Source: Diphasiastrum complanatum
Lineage: Eukaryota > Streptophyta > Lycopodiopsida > Lycopodiales > Lycopodiaceae
Assembly: GCA_029204225.1 (NCBI GenBank)
Contig: MU832020.1
Span: 1-64,000 of the forward strand
Length of the DNA stretch: 64,000 nucleotides
Direction: 5' to 3'
Made by a program: the position numbers and the translations under genes. Shown one piece after another: positions 11,913 to 22,976 of this stretch. A model generated the notes under the pieces. It saw only the letters and a program-made list of their open reading frames with translations. It searched no databases and was not told the origin of the DNA. Numbering within the stretch: position 1 is the first letter of the stretch; every line of letters starts with the position of its first letter.

Positions 11913-14540
11913 CGTAATTGTAATGGGTCTTACAATGCATGCTTTATTTTTCATCCATCTTTCATCTTTATCCCTTCTCATTACTAAATAATAGCAATAT
12001 ACATATCATCATATATCATTTGTCATCAATAAAATGTAGAAAGCCATAAAGGTATGACCATGAGGTGACAACCTTATCATGAGGCGAAACACTAGGTTGG
12101 TGTTGTTGACATTTTTAGTGCCATATGTGAGCACCTCTGACTGCCTCGTTTCACAAATCTAATTGTGGACCATGCATATGGTGGAACTCACTTGTACTAT
12201 ATATGATATAGAGATGGGAGAATCATGTATCATTCACTTAGTCTACCTAAGGAGTGGGTGGATGGTATGATTATGCTTGAGCTAGGATGTATCTCTAGCT
12301 ATGTAGATGAGTGCTTTTGACAGTTGACTATGATCGTCGCTAGTATGGGATGTCATTTATCATAGGAGAAATGATCAAGCCAGTTGGTGTGAACAACTTC
12401 GGTACACAGTGTTTGATGTTGTGTGGTCACCTTACGAAGATCGACCTAGTAGAACAATACCAATAATACATTACTTATCTTTTACCATTACACATCATCT
12501 ATCTTGTCATCTATCAAATATTGTTTATGATTGAAGAAACACATAATCTTTGACATCCTAAACTTTGAGAAGCTAGTTTTCATTGGCTTTCAACAATGGA
12601 TACTAACATTAGCGTTATCAACAAACAACTACTACTTAAAGCAGCAATATAGTTTTCATATGCACACGTGCATCCACAAAGGCATGAATCTCCTCTTAGG
12701 CCCTTGGTTCATTGTGAGCACAAATTTTTGAATTAGTCTTGATCACTTATCAACTTCAATCCATTTTTTATTTATCATAAAGGTGATAAATATCAGATTA
12801 TGTTTTAGTCTCTTTCTTCTTTATGACTTTGACCTATTTGATTGTCACTCTAAAAAAAAAAAACATGATAACAACTACCTAAACCAACATGCATAGTGAA
12901 TCTCATGTGGAGGCACAAGAAGTTTTTGGGATTAAGCTCTTTTTGGGTATTCCTGAGCTCAATCCTAGTTGGGTATCCTTTTCTTGAGCTGGTGGGGTGT
13001 GGGAAGAAGCCATGGCAGCGTCGGAAGTGATATCGCCAGCACGCCTAACGCCCAATATTTTGAAGGGGCATTTGATGGGTGTGGGTACCTGGGCATGGGG
13101 CGAAAGGTCCGCTGCTTTTCTCACATTTTTTCCTTCTGTTGCATTTTGCTCTCAAATTTGATGCTGGATATATGTATATAATACCCATATGGATATTCAA
13201 TTTCTTGAGAAAGCATGACTAAAAGAATTGGTCCCATCCTGTGCATTATAACCTGGTCGGACTCTGGCTCCAGGGTTTGTTGGCATCCCTTTTGAAGCTC
13301 AATTTGTCTTTTCTTTAAGATCTCAATGACGCTTCACTTTCATGACTTTTGATGTATTGCGGAATGGTTTTTTAAGCTGTCAAATGGCCAAAATATAATG
13401 GGGAGCCAATATCGTTGAGCCATAATTTGAACAGCCGTTGAACTGGTGTAAAGTTCACTAAGAGTGGTTCTAGATGGAGGGGTAATTGGAGATGGCACTC
13501 ATGTTCCACCCTGATTGGTGGAGGCCACTTCAAGAAGCCCCCCCCTATAAGTTTACTTTTTGGATTTGGCCATTGGTCAATTGTGAACAAGGTACATTGT
13601 GGCTAGTTTGGGTTGGAGTTGCCCATCAAGGTTCAATTCCTGTCTACGCCTGGGCGAATACTAGGGCCAAAGGCCTGTTTAGGCTAAAAGCAAAAATGCA
13701 AGAGGTACAGGAACGAATGTATGTAAGCAATATATAGTTGTAACAAAGATTCTAAGTGACATCAAACATGACGATTTATTTTAGGATTTGTTTGAAATAC
13801 TTCAACTTATATTTTCCGTGGTGCCATTAGCCAAGTAATTGGCATCATACCCTTTTCTCCATTTCCTTAATTTTCTTTGATTCGAATTATGCTTCCATTG
13901 AGTAAAGTTACCAACACCTTGTAAGGGTTCATCGTGATGTTCTATTGTATGTACTGACTTGCTAATCCATTTGCGCTCCAAAAGTACTCATTAACTATAT
14001 GGGTCCATTTTAAAAACATTTAGCTGATTTCAATTTTTTGTCAAGGATATACCAATAAGTTGTGTGTTGGTGAATCCTTTTCTCTCCTTGAACTATGAAG
14101 TTCGACTTATGCTTAGTTGCACAATGAGGAGGACATACAAAGGGAAAAAGTCATAGGCAGGGACACATCATGTCAAGAAGACTCTGCTTCTAGAAGTGGG
14201 CAAAGAGGGAAGGTTGCTTTTGCCCTAAACTTGAGCATTAGAAACTATGAATAGACTATCTTCTCCCATTCAAGCTACTTGAGCATCACAAATATTGTGA
14301 GCTACTTCAAGGGAGAACTGAGAGGCAATGTTCCTTTGTAGGAAGGATTGCACCAATTCATTGTTGATTGTTTTCAGTTTTCAAATTGGAGATTGATAGT
14401 CAATTGAAAATTTGTTATTGTATTTTTACCGTTTTTTATTGATTCGTTGTGGATGTGTTCTTAACTTTTTATTGTGGCACTTTCAAAGCAAGGGGGCGAC
14501 TTTCTATAAAAAATAATTGGGGTATATGTATAATCACCTT
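11913..14540. other. Relic sequence, nothing recognised
   Basis: Long stretch without recognisable genes. Open frames at 12,969-13,181 (+) and 13,486-13,737 (+) have no family motif and conflicting frames on the other strand, so they are not called. Confidence 0.4.
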
Positions 14541-14559
14541 GAACCTACAATACAAGCAA

Positions 14560-15195
14560 GGACCAATGTGGCAACGATAGGGAACCAAGGCCTTGGGCTG
14601 ACGCCACGTAATAAGGGCATAAATAACCACAATAATTTTTTCTCATGAGTCTTAGAAGAACGTAAACGACGAAACTCATAAGCTATTACGTGAGAATCCT
14701 AGCGAAGAAGACCCCCAACACCTACAACACTAGCATCAATCTCAACAACAAAGCGCTTGCTAAAATCAGGTAGAGCTAGAACAAGAGCAATAGCAAGAAT
14801 ATGCTGAAGAGTAGTAAAACCCTTCGTACGGGAGAGTGTGAAACATAAGGGAGTGAGAATTGGCTACTTCAACATGTAGTGGGTGGGAAAGAGCGATAGT
14901 GAATGCGAGTAGCAATTGTTTGACTAATAAAAGAATGAGTACTACTAGTATCGAATGAATATGATGAGGGCCAAGAGAGCGAGACTAGGTAGCACGAGCA
15001 AGTTGAGCTAAACTCAACAAGATCTTCAGGAGGTGAAGGGGCAAGGAATTCTTCAACAAGATAGATGGAAGAATTGTCGAGATCAAGAACATCATGAACT
15101 TGTAAAGTAGGTGGACACGAATGGGGACAATTACGATTGAGATGATCAGGGCTACGACAATCAAAACAAAGGTTTATAGAATGAATTTCATTCAT
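14560..15195 (-). pseudogene. Ty3 chromovirus fragments: RNase H next to gag zinc knuckle and protease
   Basis: Reading the minus strand from the right: a CCHC knuckle (CFDCRSPDHLNRNC, about 15,130-15,171), an acidic linker, then a protease motif FDTSSTHSFIS near 14,930-14,962 where the usual DTGS is DTSS. Further left an RNase H piece appears (LPDFSKRFVVEIDASVVGVG, about 14,720-14,780). Normal order is gag, protease, RT, RNase H, so the RT segment is missing between them. The knuckle and linker match the gag at 46-47.6 kb (CYHCKSPDHLARDC), so this is the same family. Confidence 0.7.
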
Positions 15196-15204
15196 TTCTT
15201 GCTC

Positions 15205-15865
15205 TTTTACTAGGAGTTACTCTTCCGCTAGATGATACACTTTTTACCCTTGCTTCATTCTTATCAGGTGCCTACAAGCTTATTGGTCGAGCTAGTACAC
15301 ATTTGTAGCATGTTCAATAGTGTTACTAGACCTCTGTAGACCACCGTTGCTGCCATGCTCAGTTTCATCTTAGTGATATGGTTCATCTTCGGCTCCGCTT
15401 TGCATGACATCATTTTGTTCAAGGCCACACTTCTACTGAGAAGCTTGCATCACGCTACTATGGGCCTTACCGCATATTCGAGTGTCTTAGTCTCGTGAAT
15501 TATCGTTTACAGCTACGGCCTTATACATGTGCATGTGATATCTTCCATGTGAGTATGTTATGTGCTGCTATTGAGGATGATGCTCCTCGTGATGCTGCAT
15601 TTCCTGATGATCCAGAGCTATTTCGTTTATTACCAGCTGCTATACTTCAGCTTCGTCTTCAACATAGTAGATTCCTATGGTAGATTTAGTTTATGGTTCA
15701 GTGGGATGGTCATCTTGTTGAGGAGGCCACATGGGAGCCAAGAGATATTTTGTATCATACACCGTTACTTGCGGATCAGGCTCGTGCTCTAGCTGCCCTT
15801 GTTCAATCATCTACATTTGATACAATTGTTGATCCACCAGAGCTTGACTCCTTGTGGGTATAAGT
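15205..15865 (+). pseudogene. Ty3 chromovirus integrase C-terminus and chromodomain, opposite orientation
   Basis: Reads ASRYYGPYRIFECLS near 15,447, CDIFHVSML near 15,535, AIEDDAPRDAAFP near 15,570 and a chromodomain core (VQWDGHLVEEATWEP near 15,696), followed by LLADQARALAALV. It closely parallels 2090-2480 and the chromodomain at 45.2-45.4 kb. It abuts the same family's gag on the other strand at about 15,200, so an inversion or two insertions brought them head to head. Confidence 0.78.
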
Positions 15866-16632
15866 AGGACCTATTGTCGTTCATTTTATAGCTGATGATA
15901 TTGATCTCTTTCTTTAGTCTCCTTAAGCATTCTCTTTGCTGCTTTCTAGAGCTAGTTCCTGCTTATGTGTTGCTTTCTTAGCCTAGCTATTGATTTGCTT
16001 GAAATCTGTTTGTAACTCTATATACAAAGCATTTTCTTGCCTAGATGTCATTCATGGGTTTCACGATAAGGTTGGGATTCATGTGCATGTTCTAAGTTTC
16101 TTACTCCTACATGCATATGAAATTCATAAAGTGTATGGTATTCTTGGAGTTTTTCTATGTGCATTCAGCTGTCATTTGAAAATTTCCATGGCAGTTGTAG
16201 TTCTTTAGGCTGGCATTTGATACATCCCTAATGCAATGGAATGCTCTGCCTATGTTCAACAATGTTAGCTCAACCACTTTTCTTCATTGTGTAGGATAAC
16301 TTTGCAATTTTTTTCCCTTTAGATGATTATGGTACTTTTTCTTTCACGTGTCTCAATTGTGCCTATGATAAGTAGAATCTAGACGAATGCACTAGCAGTT
16401 TGTTAGTGATTTTAGTAATTTACAATCAAATAGGCCAAGTTAGTCAACAAAATATTGGTAGTGGCTATTTCCTTTTTTGTATTTACACTGGCAAGATTAG
16501 GTACTGGATGTTTTTTCATGTCAAGGACAATGCTTGAACCTAGACCTTTTATTAGAGATCTTTTTTTATTTGAATGATCCTTCCAATCAAATGAAGTTCA
16601 TCGAATTTAAATTTTGTTGCAAATTTGTATAG

Positions 16633-16754
16633 AAACGTTTGGGGTTATGAAAGTTATGATGCGAGCTTTAATGAAGCATCTACCAAAGAGGCATTTCATA
16701 GGTCGGTGGAGCTTGGCGTGAGATTGATTGACACTGCTTCCGTTTATGGAAATG
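16633..16754 (+). CDS. Aldo-keto reductase exon 1 of those visible (catalytic Asp and Tyr)
   Basis: Begins after the acceptor TTTGTATAG and ends at AATG before GTACTT. It encodes NVWGYESYDASFNEA, then KEAFHRSVELGVRLIDTASV and YGNG. The DTAxxYG motif supplies the catalytic Asp and Tyr of aldo-keto reductases. The first base completes a codon begun in an upstream exon, which by family comparison should end near GxGTWAWG; that exon was not found. Ends in phase 1. Confidence 0.87.
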
Positions 16755-17093
16755 GTACTTATTTGTTATCATTCTATTGTTATAAGATTGTTCACATAAA
16801 CATTAACTGCTAACTGGAGAAGCATCTTCATGATATGCATCAAGTGACCAATTTTCTTTGCATTCTTCAAGCATTTGAGTTGTTCCTTTGTTGACTCGTG
16901 GGTGTTGTTGGAAGAGCACACTTTGATGAGTTCAAGAGTAGTTTATGATTTTGTTGTGTTAACATTTGTGGTATCCACTATTGATGCATCAATTAACTTC
17001 TTTTTTATTATATGAAGATAAATCTTTTGGTATTTTTCTCAAAAAGTTATGCACATGTAGATGGAAATTGATTTGTACAATTCTTTTATTCAG

Positions 17094-17275
17094 GGGAATC
17101 AGAGCGTTTGATTGGGAGGTTTTTAAAAACATTATCACCTGAACAACATGAAAATGTTGTGATAGCGACCAAATATAGACCCATGCCATGGCATTTCAAT
17201 TGTCGTCAACAACTTTTGAAATCAATCAAGGAGAGCCTTGAAAGGTTGAATGTAGAGAAAGTTGGCCTTTTACAG
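17094..17275 (+). CDS. Aldo-keto reductase exon 2 (catalytic Lys)
   Basis: Starts after TTTATTCAG and ends at TTACAG before GTGTGC. It encodes GESERLIGRFLK, the strand with the catalytic Lys (VVIATKYRPMPW) and the helix LLKSIKESLERLNVEKVGLL, ending with Q in phase 0. It is followed by the 23.9-kb intron that hosts both retrotransposon stacks. Confidence 0.9.
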
Positions 17276-17539
17276 GTGTGCATTTGTTCTTCATATTCTC
17301 GATTTGCTTGCAAACATAAAAAAAAATGGCCTTCATGTTCGTTATGTGAAACAAAATATATTCTTGTGACAAACTATATTTGAAGGCAATGATATATCAT
17401 TATTTTTTCATTCCTCTCAATTACTGAACACGTACTAGTCAGTATTAAGACAAAAATCTAAAAAATTACCTTTAAATTCCCCATAAAATTTCCTGCATTT
17501 TGACCCCCATGTAAAAAAGAAAAAATGTTCATGGCCAAA

Positions 17540-18410
17540 ATCCCGGAGCGTGTTTCGGAATGCCCAGTGCAACTATGATATATATGTCAACCTCACAGTT
17601 GTAGCGGATTGCGATCCGTTGCAAAAATGTTCTAAAAATGTCAATGATTTGTGACTCGAATAGCAATAAAAACACACGCACATGCGCATGTGCGCGCGCA
17701 CATACACACACACACATTGGAATTCTTTGATAGTTTGGTTAGTGTTAAATGAACTCAAATAATGAATCAACGCATCAGAAGAACAACTTACTGATAAACT
17801 AGAAATAGGCAAAAATTAACATTGTATAGAGGCTAGAGCTATATCGATCGAGTCAATTATAGATAGAGATACATTGCAAACCAAAAAGACGTTCGAGTGA
17901 AAACAATCATCGTTACCAGCCTACTCGATCCAACTAAACGGGAAGGCACCTAAGATTATAGAAACTTTTGATGGTTAATGAGCACATAGGAGAGAGTGCT
18001 ACAAGCAACACGTGCTCTGCCTTGATAGCACAAGTCTATAGGCCTTCATAACGGTTCCATGTCATGATTTCCAGATTATGGAGGTTGCTAAGTTGTCTTT
18101 TACAAGTTCATCCTTATCCTCACTTATCATCCATGAGGTTGGGACCCAACTAGCATCAAGAGTGATAATAACTTGCAATAGTTCACAATTCCAAAAGGGC
18201 TTCCCTTAGCATACACTTGTTTAACAACCTATTGTTGATAATCTGACATACTTGCACTCTTTTATACAATTCTCCTAAAAAAATTTCAAGGAGAAGCAAA
18301 AAAATGAAGGCAAAGCTAAAAAAAAAAATTTGCATTCTAGAAAATCCTAACCTTAAATATCGGAACACGATCCGGTTCGTACCAGAACATGGTTTGCAAG
18401 TATGGTCAAC
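17540..18410 (+). repeat. Dispersed repeat X, copy 2 (in the large intron)
   Basis: Aligns in the same order with 49,440-50,880 and partly with 3,225-3,475 (minus). Shared blocks include GGATTGCGATCCG(T/C)TGC near 17,605, CATGTCATGATTTCCA near 18,058, TTTTACAAGTTCAT near 18,098 and CTAGAAAATCCTAACCTTAA near 18,340. It has no coding potential. Its left part contains the alternating purine-pyrimidine tract, which the other copies lack. Confidence 0.6.
17672..17717. repeat. 46-base perfect alternating purine-pyrimidine tract
   Basis: From ACACACGCACATGCGCATGT onward, purine and pyrimidine alternate without a break for 46 bases, with a GCGCGCGC core and a (CA)n right arm. The centre GCACATGCGCATGTGC is also a palindrome. 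Such tracts favour left-handed (Z) DNA. Confidence 0.9.
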
Positions 18411-18938
18411 CTTAAGTTTTACCCTTAATTTATTTTCTTATAACATTTTATTCTATGAAAAGACATTTTTCTGGTCCAAGACACATTTGTCACCAAAAAC
18501 TAGTCTTACCTCCATGGTAGGGGTAATGGCAAAATCACCTTTTATAACAAGTTCTATGAGAAACAATGTATAAAAAGGAATATTTCTTCCTTGTCTAGGA
18601 ATGGCTCTTATTCTCATGCTGAAAAATAGTTCTAAGTAATGAACTTATTGGTATGTATGCGAGGATGGTACATCAAGGGGGCTAGTCTCCAAGGTGAAAT
18701 AGTCGTAGTTAGTGATTCACATGTGTTAATAATCATATAAGTTATGTGTTTAAGAGATTTACCATAAAACCTCTCCTCATTCTGCAGTGCCTCAAATAAG
18801 CTTGCAAATCTCACATGAGGATGAGAGAAATGCCGTTTCATCTGAAATTAAAGTTTTAGAGACTTGTATTTTCCCAAGTCTAAATCTATCCTTGTCAGTA
18901 TAGTGTATAGCACAAAGAATGTCAGTAACATGGGAACT
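18411..18938. other. Intron sequence, nothing recognised
   Basis: Intron sequence between repeat X and the outer retroelement. Nothing identified. Confidence 0.4.
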
Positions 18939-18943
18939 CCTGC

Positions 18944-19368
18944 TGTTACAGTAAATGTTCACACTGTTACCCCTAATGTTGTCATCTAGAATAAATAGGA
19001 TTATTGGGCATGCATGTGTGCTAATTCAAAGGGCCTTTATCTAAATTTAGTAAAGTCAAGTTGGAAGCTAGTTAGACTTGATTTCGAGATTTTAGTGCTT
19101 GATTTGAAGCACAAGTTTTGCTATAAATAGGTGTTGGTGCTTTTACCATAAATAGAGACATCAGTTAGGCAATTGCTTTTGGGCTGCTTTTGCTTTTCAG
19201 CATAAACCAAAGCCTACCAGTATGTAGTGCGCCCTACCTCATTTGCAATGGGACATAGTTCTAGTTTCTCATCACTTGTGTTCTCTCTCATGTGTTTGTT
19301 GGCTATTGTTTCATCACAATAGGAATCTTGTCTTGAGTTAATTGTATGAGCAAGTCAGTTTTCTAACC
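18944..19368 (+). repeat. 5' LTR of the outer element
   Basis: Contains GCTATAAATAGGTG (TATA-like, near 19,120) and ends TTTTCTAAC directly before the primer-binding site. It matches 29,979-30,352 clearly from TTGGGC onward. The first 60 bases are weakly matched in the 3' copy. Confidence 0.75.
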
Positions 19369-19380
19369 TGGTATTAGAGC

Positions 19381-20999
19381 ATGTTTCAAGATTCGCGAGA
19401 ACAAGGAGGTACTCAACAAACGGAGTCAATCATCATATGCAGGTTGATCCGACCATCTTCAAGGTGTGGAGGTGGTGTCCCTAGCCAGCTCTCAAGTTTG
19501 ATCTTCATTTACAACGATGATAGCTTTGTGAGAAGATCTAGTGCTGCAAGAAGAAGGGCTATGTTGCAAGAGGAGATTATGAAATCTGCCTTAGATCTCA
19601 GGTTGCTGTAGGACAGCAAAAGCGTGGAGTCAAAGTTGTAATGAGCACAACAGAAATCTTCTAGGAGAAGATCTACAATATCTGATCGCTGGGTAAGTCT
19701 ATAGACTGATCTGCATCAGACCTACAGTTCGTCGCTGCCTACACATCGCTGGAACCTGATTGCTGCATGCAGAGAGTATCTGATCGCTGCCTACCCGATC
19801 TGTTTGCTGATGATATAGACCTGATCGCTGCCCTGACTGTGTTGAACACTGTCTGAAGACCTGAACTAGTTCGTTGGCAGACCTGAATCAGATCAGATCG
19901 TTGCTATATATTGGAGACCTGATCGCTACTGGAAACTTGATCACAGTAGGAACCTGTTCGCTACAGATTTGAATCTGCTGACCTGTGAAAGCCTGCAGTA
20001 CTGATCGCTGACAGATCAGATCGCTGCTGGACAAATGGAAAACATATTGTTGCTGGAAAAATGAAAAACAGATCGCCGCTGGAAAAATTAGATTGTTGCT
20101 GGAAAACAGATTGCTGACTGGGATCAGATTGCTGCTGAGTTGTTAATTGGGTGACTGGATCGCTGACAGACATGTTTGCTGCTGTATTAGATCGTTGGCA
20201 GATCTGATCACTTGTTCGCTGGCTGCCTACTGCTAGATTATTGCATGCAGACCTGATTACTTGTTTGCTGCCTACAGATCACTGTTGATGCATCAGAACT
20301 GTTCGCTGGCTGAATGTTTTGCTGTCTATCAGATCGATTCAATGTTATTTGCAACAGTTTGTTGGAAGAGGAGTGACCTGAACACTATTGGCAAATTGCC
20401 AATCACTGTTAGAAGTAATTGGTATACGTGCAAGGAAGCACGCACATGCACAGATTGCTAGGATGCAATTGCTGTGTCTTGTAGTAGTAGATCACTGAAG
20501 TTTAGGAAGGGGAAGAACCTTGATGCATGTTGAAGGATGTCTCAGGAGTCAGGATGAGCATTACGACTAGGAGTTGTTTTGTAATTAGGGTGCAAAGTTG
20601 AGAAAGGATCCACAAGAGTGATCAGATCAGATTCATTGCTAAAGTCTGATCGCTACTGATCAAGAACACTGTTGGAGAGCCATCATTGTAGGAGAACATT
20701 GACAGGTCGAAGCTACATGTAAGTTGGTTTATGCAGCTGCAAGGCAAAGTGGAAGGGTCAACTCACAGGAAAAGGGAAACGACATGAAACAAGAAGACGG
20801 CGAGGGAGATGGCAGGAGAAGACAATCAGCGATCATGGTGTCGCTGAAGCTGCAGAAGAAGCTACCAACCAGCATATTGAAGGAAGGTCAACTTCAGATG
20901 TTCTAAGATTGGACAAGTTTTTGTTGAGGTTGGAATCGCTCTAAGAGGAGTTGCATAAGATGTATAGATCATGAGTCTATATAAGTAAATCGATATTCA
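19381..20999 (+). repeat. Leader of the outer element, rich in degenerate GATCGCTG repeats
   Basis: From about 19,680 to 20,690 the octamer GATCGCTG or close variants, often as CTGATCGCTGcC, recur irregularly (for example 19,683, 19,782, 19,827, 20,003, 20,021, 20,159, 20,650). No open frame longer than about 75 codons has a protein motif. The start resembles the Ty1 leader at 25,320-25,380 read in reverse, showing shared descent of the leaders. Confidence 0.6.
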
Positions 21000-21004
21000 G
21001 GAGG

Positions 21005-21236
21005 AGTTACGAATGAAGCCACAATTGATCTAGAGCTAAGCTATGAAAGTATCATATAAGCAAGACTTAACCCTAGAAAGCAGGAAAGAGAGATTAAGGA
21101 GACTAAAGAGAGAGATCAATATCATTAGGTGAGTAACAAATGACACAGATTCCCTACTTATAGCCTAGAGGAAGCCCTAAAAGGAAGCTTCCAGTGGTTA
21201 GGGCCCAACTGGGAGAGATAATAGTGCGCCCTCCAA
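21005..21236 (-). repeat. Truncated 3' LTR of the nested Ty3 element
   Basis: Matches 29,184-29,415 almost throughout and stops at GTGCGCCCTCCAA. There it jumps to about 90 bases of unassigned internal sequence (21,237-21,326). The start of the LTR (in element sense) and the polypurine tract are deleted. Confidence 0.85.
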
Positions 21237-21326
21237 GGCATGAATCATGTAAGGAACCGTAGAAATATCATGAGGCAGATCACAAACCTCGAGCTGAGAT
21301 CCATGGAGTAGATCGAAAGAAGATAT

Positions 21327-21790
21327 TGTCAAAATTTGTGATACAAATTCTAGATGGAGTTACTAGTCCTACTAGCACTCACACAAAACCAAGCATAGAG
21401 AGAATTCAGATCATAGGAGAATTGAGCAATTGCTCTAGCTCATTGAATTGAATGGAATGATTGTGGTGGGGCGCCAGCCTTCTCAAATAGTTTCTCTAAT
21501 GATTGATAAATGCTACTAAGCCTAAAGTAAATAGCAAAAGACAAAAAGCTAATTGCTATAACTACTACCTATATTGGGTAAACACCCAAGATGAGTTTCT
21601 AAGTGATAAAAGCAAATCCTATTCTAGTAGTAGTGCACCCACCTACATGCATAACTAAAAAACGAATCTACTATTAATAGTAATGACCCTAAAATATGAA
21701 TCACTATAAATAGTAATGGCTCCTAAAAATAGCACGTAGGCATGGCCAAACTATCATTAAGGGGTGTCAAATAAACATTAATTTCTAACA
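21327..21790 (-). repeat. 3' LTR of Ty1 element 1A
   Basis: Element-sense start TGTTAGAAATTAATG follows the polypurine tract TTAAGGGGAAG (minus, just right of 21,790). Element-sense end is ATTTTGACA. It is the partner of 25,461-25,920. Confidence 0.9.
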
Positions 21791-22381
21791 CTTCCCCTTA
21801 ATGTTTACTTTGTTATCTATTACTCCTAGAAGTTCTCTAAACTTCTGAAATTTTTCTTTGCCAAGACCTTTGGTAAAGATATCTGCAACTTGCTCTTCCG
21901 TAGGGCAATAGATAAGCTCCACTTCATTACTTTGAATTTTCTCTCTGATGAAGTGTTGCTGTACTCCAATATGCTTTGTCCTACTATGAAAAACTGGATT
22001 TTTCGCCAATTTAATACAACTAGGTGAATCTTGTACCATATGTAGATCATGTAGAATCCTTCGTAAGCATATTGCTTCACATGTTGCACTCGTAGTAGCT
22101 CGATATTCTGCCTCTGTAGATGATAAAGCAATAGTATGCTGCTTCTTTGAACTCCAAGAGATAGCACCAGAACCAAGACTAAAAACATAACCTGTAGTAG
22201 ATCTTCGGTCTTCCGCATCTCCAGCCCAATCAGCATCCACATATCCCTGTAACTTCATATCATCATGTCTACCATAGAGAATACCAAATCTCAAAGTGCC
22301 CTGGATATATCTGAGTATTCGCTTAGTAGCTTTCCAATGGATCTGCTTAGGCTTAGCCATAAACTGACTAACCATACTCAC
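21785..22381 (-). CDS. Ty1 element 1A RNase H domain
   Basis: Open minus-strand frame of 198 codons: VSQFMAKPKQIHWKATKRIL at the end of the RT connection, then RNase H motifs YVDADWAGD, SSTEAEYRA, KLAKNPVFHSRTKHI and CPTEEQVADIFTKGL. This is the typical Ty1/Copia RNase H, which removes the RNA strand during reverse transcription. The upstream RT is missing, so this frame is a remnant of a longer polyprotein. It ends inside the LTR border. Confidence 0.88.
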   Translation of the reverse strand: MSMVSQFMAKPKQIHWKATKRILRYIQGTLRFGILYGRHDDMKLQGYVDADWAGDAEDRRSTTGYVFSLGSGAISWSSKKQHTIALSSTEAEYRATTSATCEAICLRRILHDLHMVQDSPSCIKLAKNPVFHSRTKHIGVQQHFIREKIQSNEVELIYCPTEEQVADIFTKGLGKEKFQKFRELLGVIDNKVNIKGKC

Positions 22382-22455
22382 AGCATAAGCAATATCTGGT
22401 CTTGTAGTAGTTCGATAGATTAAGCTTCCAACAAGCTTTCTATATAACGTCTCAT

Positions 22456-22976
22456 CTACATCCTGATCATCTTCAGCTTTAGTAAGCTTACATCCACTAT
22501 CTTATGGTGTAGAAATAAACTTGCACTCTGACATATTGAAATTTTCAAGAATTTCATGAGCATACTTAGATTGAGAAAAGGCGATACATGTGTCGATTCA
22601 GGTTCCTGTAATAACTCGTCACATAATATAGGGATTCCACCATCTTGATCTTTATCAAAATACATCTCTATATCTTTATGAGTTACCTCCTCATCAAAGA
22701 TTACATCCTTATGATTATTTTCTTACCCTCCAAGTCATATAACCTGTATCCCTTCTCTTGATTATCATAACCACGAAATAAACACTTGGTCACCTTAGAA
22801 TCCAATTTGCTCCTTGAATCCTTAGGTATGTGAGAATAAGCAATACTTCCAAACACTCTAAAATGACTTACATTTGGCTTCCGACCCGTGTAAGCTTTCT
22901 CTGGAGTTCGATTCTCTACAACCTTTGTAGGACTTCGATTCAAAAGATAAACCGACATCTTAACTGCCCACCCCAA
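22456..22976 (-). pseudogene. Ty1 element 1A integrase tail fused by deletion to the RT end
   Basis: Minus strand continues integrase in a new frame (VYLLNRSPTKVVENRTPEKA, FRVFGSIAYSHIPKD, GYDNQEKGYRLYDL) down to EPESTHVSP near 22,580. It then jumps directly to the region just before RNase H (KYAHEILENFNMSEC). In the related element at 30.8-34 kb about 1 kb of RT lies between these points, so an RT-removing deletion sits at about 22,585. Confidence 0.8.

Noticed and set aside
13486-13737. 83-codon ORF rich in Trp, considered as the missing 5' reductase exon
   Set aside because: It lacks the GxGTWAWG-type motif and has no splice donor in the right phase.
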